This document shows, one piece after another, positions 24,343 through 37,297 of a DNA stretch of 64,000 bases. Below the pieces are notes generated by a model. That model was not told the origin of the DNA. It searched no databases and was given only the letters and a program-made list of their open reading frames with translations. The stretch spans positions 186,001-250,000 of the forward strand of contig CAJNOJ010000034.1 of the NCBI GenBank assembly GCA_905250025.1, given 5' to 3'. The translations under genes were made by a program, and so were the position numbers. Source of the DNA: Adineta ricciae (lineage: Eukaryota; Rotifera; Eurotatoria; Adinetida; Adinetidae). The stretch's first letter is position 1. The number at the start of each line of letters is the position of its first letter.

Positions 24343-27300
24343 TATTTCGTGCCTGTTGTTATCATTAATGATAAACAACTAATACTATACGATGAATATG
24401 GCCAACCGGGTTTCAATCGAATGAAGTATATATTCATTACGAAATCTGAAATACGAATTCGAAGACTAACAGTTAAATTCGATGGAATATATATGTGTAC
24501 TAGAATAAACGTAATGAAGTAATATAAACAGATGAAATCGGCAAAAATATTTGTTATCTTTTTCTCTGGAACAAAAAAAAGAAGGAAATGTTGAAATCAA
24601 ACGAATCTCCTACACGAGCATTGCCTCATATAGTCAAATCTTATCGCCGGCAAGTACGAGTCTGTTTGATGTTTGATGTGCAGCTATTTCGACAACATAG
24701 CAGAGAATGCACTTAACTTTACACTATGATTCATTACGCGAGACTTGTACAACTAACATTCTAGCAAATTCGACGCGCAGAGAGAGAAATCATCATTTAT
24801 CTTCTGAAATACGAAAAAGACGAGCAGTCACGATCGATATCGAAATCGTATTTATGTGTTTAATCTATTTCGAAGCGGTTAATCAAAGTTGAATAATCAA
24901 TGCGAAAGAGAAAAGCGAGCGCATAGCTGATAGTTATGCTTTCTGGTATGACTGCTCGTGTTAAAACTGCATATTTGCCAGTGCATTGCTGATAGTTAAT
25001 CTCTCACAGATGTGATTCGATGAAAAACGATGATAATTCAGAATTAGTCTATTTAAATATTTGAAAATGAAAACCAAATGAAGAGAAATGCATAGTGGTT
25101 CTTCTTTCATTGTTTTCGAGTAGAATTCATAATGATAAATGATATGTTATCAATACGTGTTCGGTACGTGAGAGAATAACGACGGGTTTTGATAGCTGTT
25201 TCATGCGTTGTTTTATTTAAAGCTTCTTGTGAAGAGACTGTATTAGCTGCGATTGTTCGTAGAATTCGTCAATAAATAGATATTAGTTTGCTATCTCTAG
25301 ATTCTGAAACTTCCGTTCGATATATTGGTAGGCGGATGGATGGAATTTGATCTTTATCAAGTACAAGCTGTAGTTATTATCATAATTGAAAAGAAATATA
25401 AATATATTTCATCTAATGATGTAACAATACACGAAAAAATCTGAAGAATGAGTATAAGAAGAATAACAAGTGCATAGTTAGTATCGCAATATTTCTAAAA
25501 CCATTTTTTGTTCTTTGAAGTTGAATGTATTCTAACTATCGCCATATTTATAGTTTAAACAAGGCGCATGCCTTAAAGAATTGATTTCATTGCTGAACTG
25601 GGAATAACGATATTCTCTTCATTGATACGATGGTAATCTATTTGTTTTTGAGCAATCAGACATACAATGAGTAAGTCAGTGGCAGCAACAAAATCATCGT
25701 CTGCGATCAAAACAAGGAAATTTAATTCATATAATAGACGAAAGAAGAGCAGTGTCCTCTTACTATTTTATCTTAGTTGATCTTCTCCACGACGTTTGAC
25801 TATTGGTAATTGGATCTTTTGTCGTAGTATATTACGAAAAATGAGAAGATCAAGTCGAGTATCACCGATTGGTCTCCACGTGCATTATCGCTATCGTGTT
25901 CTTTCTTTTTCATAGGCTACTCTATCGTATCCTTACATTCCGAATCAGACAGTAGATTATTAGAATTAACTTGAAACAAACCCTAATGAATTCTTTCCAC
26001 TTCTCGCATATTCTCATAGAATTCTTTGCTGTACACGTCTTTCGCATAACTACTATTCGCAAACCAACGTGCATATTCAGTCACTGCAATCACATATGAT
26101 CATCTCACTTAGATCATGCGTTTGATGAGTCCGTTGTTGACAGATCAGATTGCGATATAAACACATCATCCGATCGCCTACATTACAACTAAGGAAACAT
26201 ATGCAGAGTTCAATGAGGAAAGAATTTGTTGCGTGAGTCTTGCAACAATCTTCTGTGAAAATAGTTGCTGTTAAAGAGATGCTGGAAAGATCCATCAGTA
26301 CCGCTCATCAAAGAGCAGACGACGTGAGATATCTTGGTGTCCGATTGGAGTTTTTTCAAGATTCTATTCGGTTATACATGCGTTTCAACTAGGATCTCAC
26401 TAGTTCGAAGTAGAACTCAAAGTGCCCTACTGATTCGAATGATAACATTTTGAAAACCCTCTACCTGCCTACTTCGAAGACATGAGCGACAAAAGCTGAG
26501 AATCTTGGCAAACTCAGGCCAATTCTCTTCTTCACTATTAAGCGCGGTTTGAACATCAGCCTGGACACAGTTCGACGACCTCAATTTGATTCGAATCATG
26601 AAGTTTTTCATCGCCACTTTCACCCACCCACACCCACACCCTCACCCCCCAAAAATACATCAGAAGTAGACGAAACAGTAGAGGCGTTCATGGGAACGGC
26701 TAACCATAAGTGGCCGACCGAATAGACGGTCATTTGGAGAGTGAGACATGAGAATATCGATCTGTTTTTATAACTTTGACGTGCTTTGAATGTTTCTTCG
26801 GAGGCGCTTAATTGATGACCTACAAGAGCGAATTCGACAAATTTCTATTTCCTGAAAGTGACACCTTCATGCGAATTTCCTATATCTTCAGTTATGAAGT
26901 GATCTTTCATGATGACCGAATCTTTCACATTAGACTCATATGATTGTGAGGAAAACAAAAAAAAAAGACAATGCGCATTAGCGACTAGTCGCGAATGGTC
27001 GACCGCGATGAGCGATTAGACGTTTGTTTAAGAGCTTTATACAAAGGAAAATAAATACGAGTGATGCATTTCTGAAGATTATCAAGCGATAAATTCCGTG
27101 AATGTTTACAAATAGTGCTTGTTTTTGGTTGTCTTTTTCAATGAATGAATTAATGATACTTTGAAATGGTGAAAAACACTTAAAAAGCATTTATGTATAA
27201 AGTTTGCTTGGCTGTCGATCCGTCCAGATCCAGATCCCGCTTGTGAGCTTTATACTGAGCACTCTTTCATCCTTTCAGAAAAGGGTAAGTGAATCCAGAG

Positions 27301-29278
27301 GATGAACTTTACTTGTAGTTAAAACTCGAGCATTTACAACTATCAAACTTTCGATAAAGAATGTTTTGATCGCTGGAAATTCGATCAATTAAAAGTCAAA
27401 ACTGTGACTTGGATTATAACTATTTGGTTTTTTGCAAAATAGTTTTAACTCCAGTCGTGAAAGAAATATCGGTACACATTCATTATTTGAGGAAGATAAT
27501 GAAAATAAAATTGAATTGGAAACAACAGTTAAAATGTCAATAAGTAGCACATGCGACTAAGAAATAAAAACTTTCATTTTGTATTTCGAATTAGAAGCAT
27601 CCAAACCATCGTTAATTTTCTTTCCCATCGTGTCATATTGATAATAATGATAACGAATGCCGAGAGAGAGGATGATCACATCCTGTCCCAAAAAAGAGAA
27701 AACATTAATCTCTGAAATATCGGGAAAATATATTCGTTCTGACGAATACGAAGAAAAAAGATGGCTAGTCACTCTCTCTCTCTTTAGCGAATGTAATTGG
27801 TGAACAATTTGACAGAAAGGAAAAAAAATCTTGTGTGTCTATCTTGTTTTCGCCCCCAAAACAACGGTACCCAAGAGGTTAATGACGAGAAGCTTTTCCG
27901 ATTTATTTTTTCATTCTTCCTGTTCCTTCTATGTGTCATGTTAGACATTGTACTCATTTTGGGCGCGTATCGATCGTATTCTATTAAAATTCATTCTTTC
28001 AACTATCTAGACTCACGAATGTCTTGTATATAGATTCGTTGGAGAAGAAGATTATATATATGGTATGTTTGATATACACTATATACAATCACTATGAAAA
28101 TACTCGTTCTTATTACACTATCCTGCTTAACCAGTCGATCAGTAGGTATTCAGTTTGACCATATTCTAACGTGTAAATAGAGGAGATGATGAAAACTTTA
28201 GTATATTGTTTGTCAAATAAAATGCTGTTGATTCAATCACAATATAGGTAGTTTTTCTCTTTTTAAAGTTGAATAATCATATAAACAATAATCGATTTGT
28301 TTTATTATTTGAAATTTGCGCTGGAAAACCAAGCATAAAACATACAACGTACGCAATATTTATGTTCATCATTCATAAATTATATATCAATAGTTTCTTT
28401 CTCAACTAAAAGTTTAGAAACAGATTTTCCGGGTAAAATAGAGCCATAGAAAGAATAAATCTTGAGTGTCAAAATATACGAATGAAAAAATATATGCCAC
28501 TAAAAATCAAGGAAAATGTATACACCTATATATATATATACTCCACTTTCTCATTTCTTTTTAAGATTTAATCAATATGCAACGGCACATACAAAACAAA
28601 TAGTATATGCGTAGGTCTTTTTCATGTTGAGAAGCAACGTTGGTATCGACCAGGCACAGTTGTACTCTTCTATTAAAAGGTATTATCTGGGAAGATGATT
28701 TTCATAGATCTATAAGATAAAATAAATAAATATTGTAAAAAACAATGCCGATAATAAAACACAATTAGTTGATAAATCTCACTACTTCACGATAATTGAA
28801 GAAAATTAATTCTTTTTTCTCTGTAGTGTTTTAATCCATGAACTATTTTCGTTTTTTAGAATTCGGTTAATTTGATAAATGATGACTGTATTGATGGAAT
28901 ATTAAATCAAATTTTTCTTAACATATATGTTCTGTTTAGTTGTTTGTTTGTGTATAACTTTATCTTAAACGCACCTCATGTTGGATCTGTTACAGTCAGG
29001 TACTTAAAATACTTCCACACACCATTAATTATCTATTTGTTTTTCTATTATATCGCCTTTCTACAGTTTTTTTAACTGTATTTTGAATATACGGATTGAT
29101 ATTTGCTTGCCGGAAAGAGATGTTTTTAGCAATATATTTTCAAACACAGCACGCGGAGAAAATGAATCTCTTCTTCTTTACTTCATTTTTTATAATCAAA
29201 CATTTTATTGTTTTTTAGATTTGCAATTGTTCTCATTACTTATTCTACTTAGATATTCAACTAGAATTCGATTCGAAA
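24343..29278. other. Copy A spacer, largely non-coding
   Basis: Nearly 5 kb of AT-rich DNA between ligand A and the nuclease-like/kinase gene. It contains the dead BIR fragment (26085-26250). A 48-bp open exon-like piece at 28094-28141 (MKILVLITLSCLTSRS) is followed by a GT donor. A small frame at 27797-28033 is also open in copy B, as expected from sequence identity alone. I see no other gene, RNA or repeat array. Confidence 0.5.
26085..26250 (-). pseudogene. Dead BIR-domain fragment from an IAP gene, copy A
   Basis: Read on the minus strand, this stretch aligns with the second BIR domain of the IAP genes: SCNVGDRMMCLYRNLICQQ corresponds to the intact CNVGDRVICLYCNLICQQW. A zinc-binding Cys is replaced (LYRN for LYCN), and bases covering the histidine and last cysteine region are deleted before a remnant matching CPYVIA. 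There is no start, no BIR1/BIR3 and no RING, so it cannot make an IAP. Confidence 0.8.
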
Positions 29279-30613
29279 ATGATTGGTAAGTTTATTTTGT
29301 TAAGTTTCCAATGAAGCTACCGATTGATTAACATTCTTTCGAATAATTCGATTCCTCTCAATCGAAAGCCAAACTTAAAACATATCATATCTTTGTATTG
29401 TATAAAACAATAGAAACTTGTTTATTTAGGAAATATTTTCATGCAAAACCTTGAATAGAACAATGAAACCATACCTTTATGATTTTCTTTTCATACATAG
29501 ATCAATATGAATATGAGTCACAATTATCGGAATCGGTTCGATCACAAAAATCAGATGAATCTTTTATTCTACACATTTATTCAACAAAGATTGATTGTAC
29601 CACATTAGAAGAGTTTCTTGGCATTTCAAACATGATTCTCCATGAACCAACGGAAGATTTTCAAAATACAATTAATACATTTCTCACAGTGTCAAAATCC
29701 AGATCAGAAAATGAAGGAAGTTTAGAATTTGATAATCATTTAAAAAAGTTTAATTCACAAGTAATATTTACCGGAAATCAAAAGGGTGGTGAATTTGGAT
29801 TAGTATTTTGTGATAAACAACCAGATTTTACATGGTCAATGAATGAACAATTCCATCCATGGGCTATTATCACAATAATCGAAAAGAAAAAGAATGTTTT
29901 AACAAGAAATGAAATATCACAAATGTTAGAATATCTAAGAATGATTATTCAAATATCTCCTGAACGAAATTATGCAGTTGGATGTTTAACTAATTATAAA
30001 GAGATTGTTTTTGGTAAAACATCAATAGTAAACGATAAATTTATTTACGAAGTATTTAAATCAAAAAATATTATTAAAGAATATTGGAAATTTCTTCATT
30101 GTAATCCATCTCATTTGGGTCATGTCAAATTTTCTATTCCAAATAATTTTTATGTTAAATTATCATTGGGTAAGCAATTGTTTATTTTTTGTAATAGGCT
30201 GTACCTTTAGAGAAAATTCAATGCTTTTGCGAGAACATTTTGATGTTGAAATGAATCATTATAAAACTTGATCAATGTGTCATGAAGATGAATTGTTAGA
30301 TTTATTTTAATTTCATAGAAATCCGTAATTGGCGGAAGAATAGAATTAATTTGTATTCGGCAGTTGAACATTCATACCGTCTTTAAAACTTTTCTTTTTT
30401 CTAGGAAGAGGTGCAAATGGTATAGTTTATCAAATTGAACATGAAAATATTCAATATGCCATGAAAATTTCAAATAAAACATCAACAAAAGAATATGAAA
30501 TAGCTGAAAAAATGAACAATTACATAAATGAACATTCATTATCAGATATTAAAATAATACATATGTTTAATATTCAAGGCTTTATTTTATCAAGACCAGT
30601 TGGAAAATTAATG
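29279..30613 (+). pseudogene. Nuclease-like/kinase fusion gene, copy A, cut off at the assembly N
   Basis: 5' part of the same gene as 38225-40143. Exons: 29279-29285 (ATGATTG only), 29501-30169 and 30405-30613. The restriction-endonuclease-like domain is complete, with PDFTW, ITIIEKKKN and SQMLEYL motifs. The kinase domain begins with a glycine loop (LGRGANGIVYQ) and Lys in YAMKIS, then stops at GKLM where an unknown base is followed by receptor-tail sequence. The catalytic loop and the rest are missing here. There is no internal stop before the break, so this may be an intact gene truncated by a faulty join rather than a true pseudogene. Confidence 0.75.
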
Positions 30614-30614
30614 N
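30614..30614. other. Single ambiguous base joining two homologous segments
   Basis: An N separates kinase exon sequence (…GGAAAATTAATG) from glutamate-receptor tail sequence (ACATGTCAACTAC…). In copy B the same kinase sequence instead continues AACAAAAATG. A one-base N is typical of contig joining or gap closing, so the link between copies A and B is not supported by this sequence itself. Confidence 0.9.
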
Positions 30615-30737
30615 ACATGTCAACTACTATGGCAAATGGAACGCGACACAGACAGTATTGATAAATTCAAACTCTTTTTTAAACGCGACGATCGGAATGT
30701 TGACTGGGACTATGTCCAAGGTTCAAGTGAAGTTTAA
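30615..30737 (+). pseudogene. Second copy of the glutamate-receptor C-terminal tail
   Basis: About 40 codons identical or nearly so to the end of the receptor gene (LFFKRDDRNVDWDYVQGSSE), ending in TAA instead of TGA. The rest of the gene is absent upstream because the N intervenes. Either this is the tail of a homologous receptor allele on a joined contig, or it is a duplicated orphan tail. Confidence 0.85.
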
Positions 30738-31130
30738 CAAGGACAAAATCTGATATTACGATCAAACTAGACATCTGATTCAAGAACTAAGCAAACTGTA
30801 TGTATCGAATAACTCAGTATTAATAAAAATTAGAATTGCGTCTATTTTTATAAGAAAAACAGAAGCTACACATGTGTCTTTGATATTCATTCCTTCTTGC
30901 GCCAAGCCAGAGACGAGTATAGATACTTCGTGGCATTAGTATACATATTTATAAAATATTTAGTTTAAGATATGTTTGAATAAAATTGAAGATATTTTGT
31001 CTGCTGAAGTACATGAAACTTGTATTCAATAACGTTCTTGATTTCGAACCGTACGTACGTTTCTTAATACCCGAGACGATCGATTGGCATTTTTCTATTT
31101 TCATTTTCTCAGGCAAAAACAAACATTACA

Positions 31131-32204
31131 TCACAGACAAGCACATTGTCTCACAATAATATCTTTAACAGGATAGATTTGTAAATCACCATCAGTTTGT
31201 CGAAGAAGAAAATTATCATCAGCATATTGTGAAGGAACACAAGTTGGATGACGTACATGACTGTTCTTTTTATTAATCATGGCTTGTAAAAATGTATGGA
31301 GTGATCCTTGTTGAAGAGTTAAGTCTGAGCATGAACCGTCACAATATGTAAATGTGTATTCTTTTGGTCGAATAATTAAATAAGCTAAACCAAGTTCTTC
31401 AAATTGAATTTGAATAGATTTTAATTTACATTTCGTTTCTTCTTGAAAAGATAGATGATTCGAACGAAATGATGATAGAATTAAATACGAATGTGATGTA
31501 GAACAAGTTTGATCAGAAAGAATGCTTTCGATAATTAGATTGGATCGTTTGATTTGTCGAAGATAATCATAAATATTAAGAAAATAAAATTCGCGCATGG
31601 AATCATATTCTAAATTAGTATCCAGCGCGAACACTTCGCGCAAATCGTCCGATTGTTTCACGACGATTCGCAACGGTATGGATGACTTAGATATTTGGTT
31701 CGTATTGACGTGATAAACGAGTTCGATCGACGAGAAACCGTCGATCACATCAGACCATGAAAATGTGGATTGAATCTGATTCGAATTTATAGATAAACAA
31801 CCCGTTGGCTGTACTGTTCGAACTGGGACTGTTAACAGAGATGACGAAGTAATTGCTCGTCGACGCCGACGAGTTCGAACTGAAAGATCCAACAACAAAA
31901 AAAAACTAAGTTGTTTGGAATGATAGATGAGCAAATTTCAATACGCACTTTCTTCTAAATTCGTTAGTAATTGATGCTTTTCAACCATCGATTGTATTAA
32001 TGATGAATGAGATATGTTTAATACATCAATAAAGTGTTGTCTGAGATAGAAGTTTCGATAAGATCGATTGGATAATAATTCGAATTGATGAAAATTTGTT
32101 GATGATAATGTCATGATCGAAGCCGAATGTGATAGAGGAAATATAAGAAGAAGAAAGAAGATTTTCCAAGATTGAAAGTTCGTGAATAAATGATCGGCAA
32201 ACAT
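31131..32204 (-). CDS. TGF-beta superfamily ligand lacking the interchain cysteine, copy B
   Basis: Homologue of the ligand at 23269-24342; 334 residues, exons 32204-31949 and 31879-31131, the same 69-bp intron and phase. The signal peptide, the RTRRRRR run and all six knot cysteines (CKLKS, YCDGSC, HPTCVPS, CACL) are kept. Differences from copy A include T/A after the polybasic run, A/V in SWSD(A/V)IDG, H/Q, H/Y, S/N and a final K/R. They are scattered, mostly conservative, and leave the frame open. This suggests both copies are, or recently were, under constraint. The fourth, dimer-forming cysteine is missing here too. Confidence 0.85.
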
Positions 32205-33934
32205 TATTTCGTGCCTGTTGTTATCATTAATGATAAACAACTAATATTATACGATGAATATGGCCAGCCGGGTTTCGATCGAATGAAGTATATATTCATT
32301 ACGAAATCTGAGATACGAATTCGAAGATTAACAGTTGAATTCGATGGAATATATATGTGTACTAGAATAAACGTAATGAAGTAATATAAACAGATGAAGT
32401 CGGCAAAAATATTTGTTATCTTTTTCTCTGGAACGAAAAAAGAAGGAAATGTTGAAATCAAACGAGTCTCCTACACGAGCATTGCCTCATATAGTCAAGT
32501 CTTATCGCCGGCAAGTACGAATCTGTTTGATGTTTGATGTGCAGCTATTTCGACAACATAGCACAGAATGCACTTTACTTTACATTATGATTCATTACAC
32601 GAGGCTTGTACAACTAACATTCTAGCAAATTCGACGCAGAAAGAGAGAGAAATCATCATTTGTCTTCTGAAATACGAAAAAGACGAGTAGTCACGATCGA
32701 TATCGAAATCGTATTTATGTGTTTAATCTATTTCGAAGCGGTTAATCAAAGTTGAATAATCAATGTGCGAAAGAGAAAAGCGAGCGCATAACTGATAGTT
32801 ATGCTTTCTGGTATGACTGCTCGTGTTAAAACTGTGCATATTTGCCAGTGCATTGCTGATAATTAATCTCTCACAGATGTGATTCGATGAAAAACGGTGA
32901 TAATTCAGCATTAGTCTATTTATATATTTGAAAATGAAAACCAAATGAAGAGAAATGCGTAGTGGTTCTTCTTTCATTGTTTTCGAGTAGAATCCATAAT
33001 GATAAATTATATGTTATCAGTTCGTGTTCGGTACGTGAGAGAATAACAACAGGTTTCGATAGCTGTTTCATGCGTTGTTTTATTCAAAATTTCTTGTGAA
33101 GGGTCTGTATTAACTGCGATTGTTCGTAGAATTCATCAATAATTAGATATTAGTTTGCTATCTCTAGATTCTGAAACTTTCGTTCGGCACATTGGTAGGC
33201 GGATGAATGGAATTCGATTTTTATCAAGTACAAACTGTAGTTATTATTACGATTGAAAAGAAATATGAATATATTTCATCTAATGATGTAACAATACACG
33301 AAAAAATCCGAAGAATGAGATACTAATAATTTCATGTATAAAAATGAATGAGTCCAAGAAGAATAACAAGTGCATAGTTAGTATCGCAATATTTCTAAAA
33401 CCATTTTTTGTTCTTTGAAGTTGCATGGATTATAACTATCGTTATATTTATAGTTTAAACGAGGCGCATGCCTTAAGAATTGATTTCATTGCTAAATTGG
33501 AAATAACGACAGCAATCTACTTGTTTTTGAGCAATCAGACATACGACGAATAAGTCAGTGGCAGCAACAAAATCATCGTCTGCGATCAAAACAAGGAATT
33601 GTAATTCATATGATAGACGAAAGAAGAGCAGTGTTCTCTTACTATGTTATCTTAGTTGATCTTCTCAACGACGTTTGACTATTGGTAATTGGATCTTTTG
33701 CCGTAGTAAATTACGAGAAATGAGAAGATCGAGTCGAGTATCATCGATTGTTCTCTACGTGCATTTTCGGTATCGTATTCTTTCTTTTTGATAGGCTATT
33801 CTATCGTATTCTTATATTCCAAATCAGACAGTAGATTATTAAAATTAACTTGAAACAAACCCTAATAAATTCTTTGCTATACACGTCTTTCGCATAAGTA
33901 CAATTCGTAAACCGGCGTGCATGTTCAGTCATTG

Positions 33935-34120
33935 CAATCACATATGGACATCTCACTTAGGTCATGCGTTTGATGAGTCCACTGTTGACAGATTAGATTG
34001 CGAAATAAACACATCATCCGATCGCCAATATTACAACTATAAGGAAACCTGCTACAACCATTTGTGTACTCGAGAGACACATGTGCAGAGGTCAATGAGT
34101 AGAGAATTTGTTGGGTGAGT
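33935..34120 (-). pseudogene. Dead BIR-domain fragment, copy B
   Basis: The minus-strand reading aligns with BIR2 of the IAP genes (…STQMVVAGF… and a VNSGLIKRMT stretch matching QQWTPQTDDP). It carries several in-frame stops (TGA, TAG, TAA), for example where intact genes read DRVICLY. Longer than the copy A match at its 5' side because it retains the 'SSAQMVEAGFF' region. Nearly identical to copy C at 41973-42160. Confidence 0.82.
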
Positions 34121-36493
34121 CTTGCAACAATCTTTTGTGAAAACAGTTGCTGTTAAAGAGACGCTGGAAAGATCCATCCATAGCGCTCATCAAAGAAGAG
34201 ACGACATGACATATCTTGGTGTCCTATTCAAGTATTTTCAGGATTTTATTCGTTCATACATGCGTTTCAACTCTGATCCCACTGGTTCGAAGTAGAACTC
34301 AAAGTGCCGTACTGATTCCAATGATAACATATTGAAAAGCCTCTACCCGCCTACTTCAAAAATAGCAGTGACAAATCCTGAGAATTTTGGCAAACTCGGT
34401 CCAATTCTCTTCTTTACTATTAAGCGCGGCTTCAAACTTCAGCCCGGACACATTTCGACGACCTCTATATGATTCCAATCATCAAGTTTTTCATCACCAC
34501 CCTCACTCTCAAGATATTCTATAATTCTAGCGACTCAGAAAATAATATTTCGTCTTTCTATTTTCTTTGCGAGAGTCACAGTAATACAAAGTCGGTACTT
34601 TTTGAAGAGGAGACCATAGGGAATGGGTTTATTTCTTCCAAAAATGCATCAGAAGTAGACGAAACAGTAGAGGCGTTCATGGGAACGGCTAACCGTGAGT
34701 GGCCGACCGACTAGACGTTCATTTGGAGAGTGAGACATGAGAATATCGATCTGTTTTTATAACTTTCACGTGCTTTGAATGTTTCTTCGGAGGCGCTTAA
34801 TTGATGATCTACAAGAGCGAATTCGACAAATTTCTATTTCCTGAAAATGGCACGTTCATGCGAATTTCCTATATCTTCAGTTATGAAGTGATCTTCCATG
34901 ATGACCGAATCTTTCACATTAGACTCATGATTGTGAGGAAAACAAAAAAAAGACAATGCGCATTAGCGACTAGTCGCGAATGGTCGACCGCGAGGAGGCC
35001 GATGAGCGATTAGACGTTTGCTTAAGAGCTTTATACAAAGGAAAATAAATACGAGTAATGCATTTTTGAAGATTATCAAGCGATAAATTCCGTGAATGTT
35101 TACAAATAGTACTTGTTTTTGGTTGTCTTTTTCAATGAATGAATTAATGATACTTTGAAATGGTGAAAAGATGAAAAACACTTAAAAAGCATTTATGTAT
35201 AAAGTTCGCTTGGGTGTCGATCCGTCCAGATCCAGATCCCGCTTGTGAGCTTTATACTGAGCACTCTTTCATCCTTTCAGAAAAGGGTAAGTGAATCCAG
35301 AGGATGAGCGTTACTTGTAGTCAAAACTCGAGCACTTATAACTATCAAATTTTCGATGAAGAATGTTTTGATTGCTGGAAATTCGATCAATTAAAAGTCA
35401 AAACTGTGACTTAGATTATAACTATTTGGTTTTTTGCAAAATGGTTTTAACTCCAGTCGTGAAAGAAATATCGGTACACAGTCATTATATGAGGAAGATA
35501 ATGAAAATAAAATTGAATTGGAAACAATAGTTAAAATGTCAATAAGTAGCACATGCGACTAAGAATTAAAAACTTTCATTTTATATTTCGAATTGGAAGC
35601 ATCCAAACCATCGTTAATTTTCTTTCTCATCGTGTCATGTGCCATATTGAGAGTTTATGTAATGTGGATAATAATGATAACGAATGCTGAGAGAGAGGAT
35701 GATTACATCCTATCCCAAAAAAGAGAGAACATTAATCTCTGAAATATCGGGAAAATTCATTCGTTCTGATGAATACGAAGAAAAAGATGACTAGTCACTC
35801 TCTCTCTAGCGAATGTAATTGGTGAACAATCTGACAGAAAGGAAAAGAAATCTTGTGTTTCTATCTTGTTTTCACCCTAAAAACAACGGTACCCAAGAGG
35901 TTAATGACGAGAAGCTTTTCCGATTTATTTTTTCATTCTTCCTGTTCTTTCTATGTGTCATGTTAGACATTGTGCTCATTTTGGGCGCGTATCGATCGTA
36001 TTCTATTAATATTCACTCTTTCAACTATCTGGACTCACGAATGTCTTGTATATAGATTCGTTGGAGAAGAAGATTATATATTGTATGTTTGATATACACT
36101 ATATACAATCACTATGAAAATGCTCGTTCTTATTACACTATCCTTCTTATCCAGTCGATCAGTAAGTATTCAATTTGACCATATTCTAACGTGTAAATAG
36201 AGGAGATGAAGAAAACTTTAGTATATTGTTCGTTAAATAAAATGCTGTTGATTCAATCACAATATAGGTAGTTTTTCTCTTTCTAAAGTTGACTAATTAT
36301 ATAAACAATAATCGATTTGTTTCATTATTTGAAATTTTCTCTGGAAAACCAAGCATAAAACATACAATATATGCAATATTTATTTTCATCATTCATAAAT
36401 TATACATCGATAGTTTCTTTCTCAACTAAACATTTAGAAACAGATTTTCCAAATAAAATGGAGCCGTAGAAAGGATAAATCTTGAGTGTCAAA

Positions 36494-36652
36494 CAGACCA
36501 AAGCGATAAAACAGAGTTAATCAATAGAAACGCTAGAATTGAACGACTCTAGCGTTTCTATTGGTTAACTCTGTTTTATCGCTTTGGTCTGTTTTACCCC
36601 TTACTTATGTTATATATCTATTGTTATTTGATTGTCAATCAAGAGAAAGAAA
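36494..36652. mobile_element. Stem-loop insertion with 10-bp target duplication
   Basis: Present only in copy B. The first ~100 bases fold back on themselves: CAGACCAAAGCGATAAAACA at the left end is the reverse complement of the sequence ending ~36590. The arms are ~44 bp with one or two mismatches, around a ~10-base loop. An AT-rich tail follows. The insertion is flanked by GAGTGTCAAA at 36484-36493 and 36653-36662, a 10-bp duplication, and copy A has one GAGTGTCAAA at the empty site. Confidence 0.8.
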
Positions 36653-36785
36653 GAGTGTCAAAATATACGAACGAAGAAATAGATGTCACTAGAAATCAAG
36701 GAAAATGCATACACCTATATATATACTCCACTTTCTCATTGCTTTTTAAGATTTAACCAATATGCAATTGTACATACAAGACAAA

Positions 36786-37297
36786 CGGTGGCGGATTTGG
36801 GGGGGGGGGGGGGGGGAGGCGATAGCCCCCCAGGTTATTATGGCACGGTCGGTTCCGGCCGGTTAAGTTTGTTTTCCGGCCATTTCCTTGCCGCCGGATT
36901 CCGGCCGGAAGTTCAAACGTAGGTTCCAGTCATTTCCCGACCGTTTCCTGCAAACTACGAGCTGGAAACGGCCAGGAACTGATCGGATATTTCCTGTGCA
37001 ATTCCGGCCGGAATCCGGCGGCAAGGAACCTACCGGTACTTGCTGGAATCGGCGAAAACTGTGCCGGAATCGAGAAGAGCTGTACCGGAATCGGCTCAGA
37101 TTTCAACGGATCCAGTCGCCGGAATGATCGACCTGAGCCCCATCGCACACAACCCCCCNNNNNNNNNNGCGGGGGGGAACCGCGGAGGGGCGTCCCCGAG
37201 CGGGCCCAGGTGGAAAGGGACCCCGCGGCCGGAAAGACCGCCCTGGGCCCCCCCCCCCCCCCCCCCCCCCCCTTCAAAGATCCTAGATCCACCACTG
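36786..37297. mobile_element. hAT-like non-autonomous element with G and C runs
   Basis: Absent from copy A. The ends resemble the common CAGTGGCGGATC hAT-type terminus: left CGGTGGCGGATTTGGGGG, right (inverted) CAGTGGTGGATCTAGGATC. A run of ~20 G follows the left end and ~22 C precede the right end. A 10-N gap lies at 37159-37168. The flanks AAGACAAA and AGAACAAA could be an imperfect 8-bp duplication. The internal GC-rich 'CCGGCCGGAAT' part (36865-37133) recurs inverted at 62319-62530. Confidence 0.65.

Larger units (their letters stand above)
22753..30613. repeat. Segmental duplication, copy A
   Basis: From 22753 (inside the last receptor exon) to 30613 the sequence is repeated in the same orientation and order at 30615-39621. 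Content: receptor tail, TGF-beta ligand (minus), dead BIR fragment (minus), AT-rich spacer, and the nuclease-like/kinase gene, which is cut at 30613. By eye the copies are roughly 93-95% identical in alignable parts, with indels. Copy A lacks the three insertions found in B. The boundary with B is a single N. Confidence 0.92.

Noticed and set aside
27797-28033. Open frame MVNNLTERKK..., also open at 35819-36055 in copy B
   Set aside because: Conservation between A and B is no better than the flanking DNA, and no domain or splice context is visible; the hydrophobic stretch is AT-rich chance.
33921-34118. Plus-strand frames over the BIR fragments (also 42000-42157)
   Set aside because: They are the antisense of dead BIR-domain sequence; the informative strand is minus.
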